Below are positions 7,834-11,084 of a DNA stretch of 11,084 bases, piece after piece. Position numbers and translations under genes: made by a program. Location: contig JAFGJF010000370.1 in the NCBI GenBank assembly GCA_016929205.1, positions 1 to 11,084 on the forward strand, given 5' to 3'. The DNA comes from Anaerolineae bacterium. Lineage in GTDB: Bacteria; Chloroflexota; Anaerolineae; JAFGEY01. Positions within the stretch are counted from its first letter, which is position 1. The number at the start of each line of letters is the position of its first letter. Under the pieces are notes generated by a model that was not told the origin of the DNA, made no database searches, and saw nothing but the letters and a program-made list of their open reading frames with translations.

Positions 7834-8052
7834 TCACTCGCCTGTCTCCTTGACGTCTGGAGGCGTTGGCCGGGTGACCGTTTCGCATACCGGATCGGAG
7901 AGCAGCCCTCTTATCGCACTCACTGCTCGCTTGACCGGGTGGGCTGTATGGCGGTTGGCGAAATGTTGGGCAACCCGTTCGATCATGACATCCGGACCAC
8001 ATTGTTCGCGCAGATTTGGTACGACCTGATCGCTGACGGCAAGGATTTTCAT
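7834..8052 (-). CDS. Small hypothetical ORF, possible metallophosphoesterase N-terminal remnant
   Basis: A 72-codon ORF between the candidate operon promoter and pgi, on the operon strand. It begins MKILAVSDQVVPNL, which resembles the first strand of calcineurin-like metallophosphoesterases (the SD carries the first metal ligand). The expected continuation (GD and GNHD blocks) is absent in all frames. The rest, including RVAQHFANRHTAHPVKRAVSAI, matches nothing I recognise. No strong ribosome site precedes ATG 8052, and an overlapping frame (8077-7814) is also open. It could be a truncated, decaying gene, a short leader peptide or a genuine small protein. Treat as provisional. Confidence 0.35.
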   Translation of the reverse strand: MKILAVSDQVVPNLREQCGPDVMIERVAQHFANRHTAHPVKRAVSAIRGLLSDPVCETVTRPTPPDVKETGE

Positions 8053-8103
8053 ATTCGGGTTTCACAAAACAAATCATATAAAGACAGGAACACGAACTTG
8101 GTA

Positions 8104-8133
8104 ATTATATCATCAGATGATTCTTTTTGTATA
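8104..8133 (-). promoter_or_regulatory. Candidate sigma-70-type promoter for the pgi operon
   Basis: On the minus strand a perfect -10 TATAAT (8104-8109) is preceded after 18 bp by TATACA (8128-8133), which matches the -35 consensus at 4 of 6 positions. Transcription would start near 8097, about 45 bp before the small ORF and 370 bp before pgi. It lies immediately after the ccdA stop in a locally AT-rich stretch. Read-through from ccdA cannot be excluded, as I see no terminator there. Confidence 0.5.
8109..8121. repeat. Inverted repeat ATCATC-A-GATGAT within the promoter spacer
   Basis: Perfect 6-bp arms around a single base, lying in the -35/-10 spacer and touching the -10 box of the candidate pgi operon promoter. 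Repressors or MerR-type activators often bind here, but no such regulator is encoded in the window. Confidence 0.35.
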
Positions 8134-8145
8134 CGACTCAAGTCT

Positions 8146-9030
8146 CTAAAACAGGACTGGACCTTGCGAGAACCAGGTATAAATGAGATAGAGGCCTACC
8201 GCAACCAGAAACAATGCGTTCATACGGTAGACATAGGGGACAATGCTTTTGAACCAACGCGTCATTGCGTCGCGAACCAATGCCACGCCAACCGTGACGA
8301 CGATAAAGACGCTCGCCATCCCCAGCGCGTACCCCAGGAACTGTCCCAGCGAACTGGACAAGTCTTGGCTGCTCAAGGCACTGCCGACCACGACCAGAAA
8401 AACGGGTAACGTGCAGCTCAGCGAGCCAACGGCATAGACGATGCCAAACACGAATACATTCCACAGGTTTCGTTTTGGTGCGATCGTGACCCGGCTGGCT
8501 GCCTGAATGCCGATGCTTTTTTTGGTCACCAGCAGCCACAATCCCAGCCCAACCATTCCCACACCGAGGACAATGGATGTGTAGGGAAAGATGGTCAACA
8601 GCCACTGCCCGCCTGCGGTCACGGCCACGCCGACCAGGCCAAAGATCGTGACAAATCCCAACGTCGCAGCCAGCCCCAAATACAAGGCTTTGAGAACGCG
8701 CTTGTTTGCGGGTTGCGTGTAAAAGTCATCCTCTTGAGCGCCGAGGTGATACAAAATGTACGTAGGCAGCAGCAAAAATCCGCATGGGTTCACGCTGGCT
8801 ACCATGCCGGCCGAAAACGCATAGCCCACCGGCAGCAAATCGGCCAGCCGGGCCATCGCTGCCTCCGAGCCGCTGCGAAGGCTGATGAGCAGAAAAAGCA
8901 GGCCAACGACGACGATGGCCGGTATAAGCAGTGAAGCCGCCGCAGCCCACTTGGTGTTTTTGCTCGCTTTAAGGCCAACCGGCTTGGGCGATTCAGCTTT
9001 TGAGTTGTCTGGTGTGTTTTTCGCTTCCAT
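8146..9030 (-). CDS. CcdA/DsbD-type transmembrane thiol-electron transporter
   Basis: A 294-residue inner-membrane protein that would carry reducing equivalents from cytosolic thioredoxin to an extracytoplasmic thiol partner. A charged N-terminal tail (1-27) and an extra hydrophobic segment (about 29-51) precede the six-helix CcdA core. The two membrane cysteines are in N81-P-C83-G-F-L-L-L-P and S205-C206-T-L-P, one per inverted-repeat half, with the usual prolines. ATG at 9030 has AAGGA six bases upstream. No thioredoxin-like, cytochrome c maturation or methionine sulfoxide reductase partner is in the window, so the recipient is unknown. It could be transcribed alone from the divergent region or read into the pgi operon, given a 93-bp gap to the small ORF and no evident terminator. 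The family is secure; CcdA versus ScsB/DsbD-beta-like role is open. Confidence 0.9.
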   Translation of the reverse strand: MEAKNTPDNSKAESPKPVGLKASKNTKWAAAASLLIPAIVVVGLLFLLISLRSGSEAAMARLADLLPVGYAFSAGMVASVNPCGFLLLPTYILYHLGAQEDDFYTQPANKRVLKALYLGLAATLGFVTIFGLVGVAVTAGGQWLLTIFPYTSIVLGVGMVGLGLWLLVTKKSIGIQAASRVTIAPKRNLWNVFVFGIVYAVGSLSCTLPVFLVVVGSALSSQDLSSSLGQFLGYALGMASVFIVVTVGVALVRDAMTRWFKSIVPYVYRMNALFLVAVGLYLIYTWFSQGPVLF

Positions 9031-9078
9031 CCACGATCCTTTTGTGCAACGGTATGTATATATGCCTTACTTTCCTGG

Positions 9079-9107
9079 ATTGTACTACTAACCCGAACAC
9101 GATGCAA
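9079..9107 (-). promoter_or_regulatory. Candidate promoter for ccdA-like gene
   Basis: On the minus strand TTGCAT (9102-9107), 17 bp, then TACAAT (9079-9084), placing transcription about 40 bp before the ATG. The -10 matches 5 of 6; the -35 keeps only the TTG. Moderate to weak support. Confidence 0.35.
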
Positions 9108-9121
9108 ACGACAGACACATG

Positions 9122-9130
9122 TGGTATAAT
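9122..9130 (+). promoter_or_regulatory. Extended -10 promoter for the SUMF1-like gene
   Basis: TGG-TATAAT forms an extended -10 (TGnTATAAT) with a perfect hexamer. No good -35 is seen, as is usual for extended -10 promoters. The start would fall near 9137, leaving a leader of about 50 bases before the AGGAG ribosome site and ATG 9187. Confidence 0.55.
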
Positions 9131-9186
9131 AAACAAGACGGCTTGGCAATGGCCTTTATCAATGACGATATATCATAGGAGAAACG

Positions 9187-10059
9187 ATGTCGCGCCAAGA
9201 GGAGCAGATTGGTCGAGTTTCGCAAAACGATCTTGACAGTGGATTGACCGTGGTTACCCCTGAAAATGCCGGGCAAGTGTTTTCTCGGCCCGGCTTGCCG
9301 GCACGAATATGGTGGGAACAGGCACAGATGGAGTTATGCCTTGTGCCTGCGGGGACGTTTTTGATGGGCAGTAAGGGGGGAGAAGGGCATCGCAGCGAAC
9401 ACCCACAGCATCGTGTGTACCTGGATGGGTATTACGTGGGACGTTATCCGGTCACGAATGCCCAGTACGCGCTCTTTGTTCAAGAATCAGGCCACCGCGT
9501 TCCCTACCAAGAAGGAGAGTGGGTCAGGTCATATTGTTGGAACCTGAAAAAACAAAGACCACCCATTGGAAAGGAAACCCACCCCGTCGTATTGGTCGAC
9601 TGGAATGACGCGATGGCTTATTGCCAGTGGGCGGCGCTACGGCTGCCTACGGAGGCAGAATGGGAAAAGGCGGCCCGAGGTACGGATGGCCGGCGCCATC
9701 CATGGGGGGATCAGTGGGACAAGACCAAGTGCAACCTCTGGACGGGCAAAGGATGGGAAACCACGCCGGTCGATGCTTACCCTCAAGGTGCCAGCCCTTA
9801 TGGTGTTCTGGATATGGTCGGCAACGTAGAGGAATGGTGTGCCGATTGGTATGATGGCAGCTATTACGCCCATTCGCCAGACAGGAATCCGCAAGGGCCC
9901 GAGTCGGGCACTTGTCGCGTGTTGCGCGGTGGATCGTGGCTCGATCTGCTTATCCTTGCGCGTTGTGCGTTTCGGCACTGGAACCTGCCGGCCGGCCGGC
10001 TTGATCTCGTTGGATTTCGCTGCGTCTTGCCGCTGGAATCACCGGCAAGAAAGCGATAA
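9187..10059 (+). CDS. SUMF1/FGE-fold protein lacking formylglycine-generating cysteines
   Basis: A 290-residue protein with a SUMF1 (FGE-sulfatase) C-type-lectin-like domain from about residue 48 to 282. Family blocks are visible: LVPAGTFLMGS (52-62), HPQHRVYLDGYYVGRYPVTNAQY (72-94), PVVLVDWNDAMAYCQW, RLPTEAEWEKAARG, PWGDQW, YGVLDMVGNVEEWCADWY, RVLRGGSW (244-251) and VGFRCVLP at the end. In true FGE the catalytic pair is in GGS-x-L-C-x4-C; here those positions are D253 and A258. C260 corresponds only to the third, non-catalytic cysteine. Formylglycine generation is therefore unlikely; binding or another EgtB/PvdO-like chemistry is possible, although no EgtB iron-binding partner domain is present. 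The first 45 residues are unassigned, with no clear signal peptide. ATG 9187 has AGGAG six bases upstream. It is divergent from ccdA and probably monocistronic. Confidence 0.88.
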   Translation: MSRQEEQIGRVSQNDLDSGLTVVTPENAGQVFSRPGLPARIWWEQAQMELCLVPAGTFLMGSKGGEGHRSEHPQHRVYLDGYYVGRYPVTNAQYALFVQESGHRVPYQEGEWVRSYCWNLKKQRPPIGKETHPVVLVDWNDAMAYCQWAALRLPTEAEWEKAARGTDGRRHPWGDQWDKTKCNLWTGKGWETTPVDAYPQGASPYGVLDMVGNVEEWCADWYDGSYYAHSPDRNPQGPESGTCRVLRGGSWLDLLILARCAFRHWNLPAGRLDLVGFRCVLPLESPARKR

Positions 10060-10147
10060 AGCTGGCAAGGCCGGCCTGGTCTGGGGACAGTGCCTTTGTT
10101 TGTCAGTTTGAGACTATCACTTTTGGTTGGTAGGCGTAGATCTGGTT

Positions 10148-11084
10148 CTACCATCGTTCCAAGATCATCAAAAAATGGTCACCCCAGGCATAAAAGGGCC
10201 ACCGGGATGACCATTTTTCCTCCCAAGCCTCCCAACGCTTTGGAATGCGTGCCCACAGATGCACCAGGTAGGGGGGCGGCAACAGCAGAGGGAGTGCCCG
10301 GCAATGCTGGCGTTTGAATCCTTGGAATGCACGTGCGAAGGTGCGTGGCGTATAGTACCAGGTCGGAATTGTCGCTGGCAAGGAGGGTGAGACACCGGCC
10401 ATCACGGTGCCGGGCCAGCGACGTATGGCCTGGAGCGGATGGCCGTGCAGCAGATACCACAGCGTCTCCAAGGGGTAAAAACGGTTCATCACGCTGACGA
10501 CCAGTTTGCCACCCGGTTTGATCAACCGACTCAGGGCTTCGGCGACAGGCAGCAAATCGGGCTCGCCGTTGAGCGGGCCAAAGCTGGAATACGCACCATC
10601 AAATGCGCCTTCGCCCCATTCGGCGATCAGCGCGTCGAGCTGTCCGGCCGGCAGTTGGCGCACCTGCACCAAGTCTCCTAGTGTTTCCTCTGACACTTTT
10701 TGTGTCGCGATGGCGACCATTTCGGATGACAGATCTGTCGCCAGTATCGACATACCAGCGCGAGCGAGCACAATGGCTTCTTTGCCTGTACCACAACCGA
10801 TCTCGAGCAAACGCTGCCCGGGTTGGAAGGCCGCCAGCAGCGCGCTGGTGCTGGTGTGACGCATATAGGCCATGGCAGGATTGTGTTCTAACTCATCGTC
10901 GTAACGGCCGGCTGCAAGGTCAAACCCTCTGCCGATGTCGGTGTAGCGCGCTTGCTTTTCCCGTGCAGGCAAAAGGCGTGCCCAGATGCCGAGCAGCACG
11001 CCCAGGTACAACGAAGGCCACCACATCGAAGGAATATAGAGATAGTTGTCCAGCAGCGAGGTCACAAATCCGACGACGAGGGCC
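10148..11084 (-). CDS. Class I SAM-dependent methyltransferase, probably C-terminal part of a membrane protein fusion (partial)
   Basis: Numbering from GTG 11065, the methyltransferase core begins near residue 45 (GFDLAAGRYDD, NPAMAYMR). Motif I is L86-L-E-I-G-C-G-T-G94, the acidic residue ending strand 2 is D111 (ATDLS), GAYSSFGPLN is the motif IV region, and LSRLIKPGGKLVVSVMNR follows. It ends with GDHFLMILERW. The methyl acceptor is unknown; ArsM-type cysteines are absent. The first 34 residues are hydrophobic (SMWWPSLYLGVLLGIWARLL reads as a membrane helix), and the frame stays open to the window edge with more hydrophobic residues (ALVVGFV). LLDNYLYIPSMWW resembles the last helices of O-antigen ligase-type proteins, so I annotate the gene as running off the right edge. 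GTG 11065 or an internal TTG near LLPAR would be the alternative for a separate methyltransferase. Confidence 0.8.
   Translation of the reverse strand, partial: ALVVGFVTSLLDNYLYIPSMWWPSLYLGVLLGIWARLLPAREKQARYTDIGRGFDLAAGRYDDELEHNPAMAYMRHTSTSALLAAFQPGQRLLEIGCGTGKEAIVLARAGMSILATDLSSEMVAIATQKVSEETLGDLVQVRQLPAGQLDALIAEWGEGAFDGAYSSFGPLNGEPDLLPVAEALSRLIKPGGKLVVSVMNRFYPLETLWYLLHGHPLQAIRRWPGTVMAGVSPSLPATIPTWYYTPRTFARAFQGFKRQHCRALPLLLPPPYLVHLWARIPKRWEAWEEKWSSRWPFYAWGDHFLMILERW
10165..10218. terminator. Candidate intrinsic terminator hairpin inside the 3' coding end of the methyltransferase gene
   Basis: Perfect 11-bp arms AAAAATGGTCA (10171-10181) and TGACCATTTTT (10208-10218). In the minus-strand RNA these extend through a U-G wobble and CCC/GGG, with a further GGC/GCC inside. 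The plus strand ends in T5 and the minus strand in T6. For the plus-strand SUMF1-like gene it lies about 110 bp past the stop, a normal place for a terminator. For the methyltransferase it falls inside the last codons, just before its stop. The remaining convergent gap, 10060-10147, shows no other hairpin with a T run. Confidence 0.5.

Noticed and set aside
7814..8077. Alternative 87-codon minus-strand frame over the leader ORF
   Set aside because: Arg/Ser/Pro-rich translation typical of an out-of-frame reading; the other frame has the more protein-like MKILAVSD start. Neither is certain.
7768..8409. Plus-strand open frame of 213 codons across the pgi-ccdA gap
   Set aside because: It spans the candidate promoter and runs antisense into the ccdA-like gene. 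The translation has a low-complexity charged end and no recognisable domain.
10080..10110. GGGGACAGTGCC segment resembling REP-type repeats
   Set aside because: Only one copy is seen and it has no complete inverted repeat, so a repeat element cannot be supported here.
1..11084. CRISPR arrays, tRNA/rRNA genes, insertion sequences, phage genes
   Set aside because: No regularly spaced repeats, no cloverleaf or rRNA-like stretches, and no transposase or integrase motifs were found. Apart from about 420 bp at 7725-8145 and about 155 bp at 9031-9186, the window is nearly all coding.

Overview
The window looks like bacterial chromosome with moderately high GC. The protein flavours suggest a member of the Chloroflexota, Anaerolineae/Caldilineae-like: a Pgi resembling the Pgi half of Tal-Pgi fusions, a SUMF1-type protein with Chloroflexota-like wording, and a two-domain CCG Fe-S protein. 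The phylum is inferred from protein character only; no rRNA or other marker is present.

Layout. Positions 1-7724 hold one tightly packed minus-strand operon, read right to left: pgi, zwf, an APH/choline-kinase-like phosphotransferase, a family-2 glycosyltransferase (TIGR04283-like), a small DUF2064/TIGR04282-like transferase, a TVP38/VTT membrane protein, a two-CCG-domain Fe-S protein, and the N-terminus of an FAD-dependent oxidoreductase cut by the left edge. Gaps are at most 40 bp and two junctions overlap. Upstream, 7725-8145 carries a candidate promoter (perfect TATAAT), small inverted repeats, and a 72-codon ORF whose first residues resemble a metallophosphoesterase N-terminus. Next comes a CcdA/DsbD-type thiol-electron transporter (8146-9030, minus). 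It is divergent, across about 155 bp, from a SUMF1/FGE-fold protein (9187-10059, plus) that lacks the formylglycine-generating cysteines. The right end (10148-11084, minus) is a class I SAM methyltransferase. Its frame runs open to the window edge through a hydrophobic segment, so it is probably the C-terminal part of a membrane protein-methyltransferase fusion. A strong hairpin with T tracts lies in the last codons of that gene, facing the end of the SUMF1-like gene.

How the genes may work together (inference). pgi and zwf direct hexose phosphate into the oxidative pentose phosphate pathway and make NADPH. The same transcript encodes two transferases that PGAP-type annotation associates with arsenosugar biosynthesis, a kinase-like protein with an altered catalytic loop, a membrane protein, and a flavin/Fe-S electron-transfer pair. 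This fits sugar activation and glycosyl transfer coupled to redox chemistry near the membrane, but the substrate is not known. No ArsM or ArsS is visible. No tRNA, rRNA, CRISPR array, insertion sequence or phage gene was seen.
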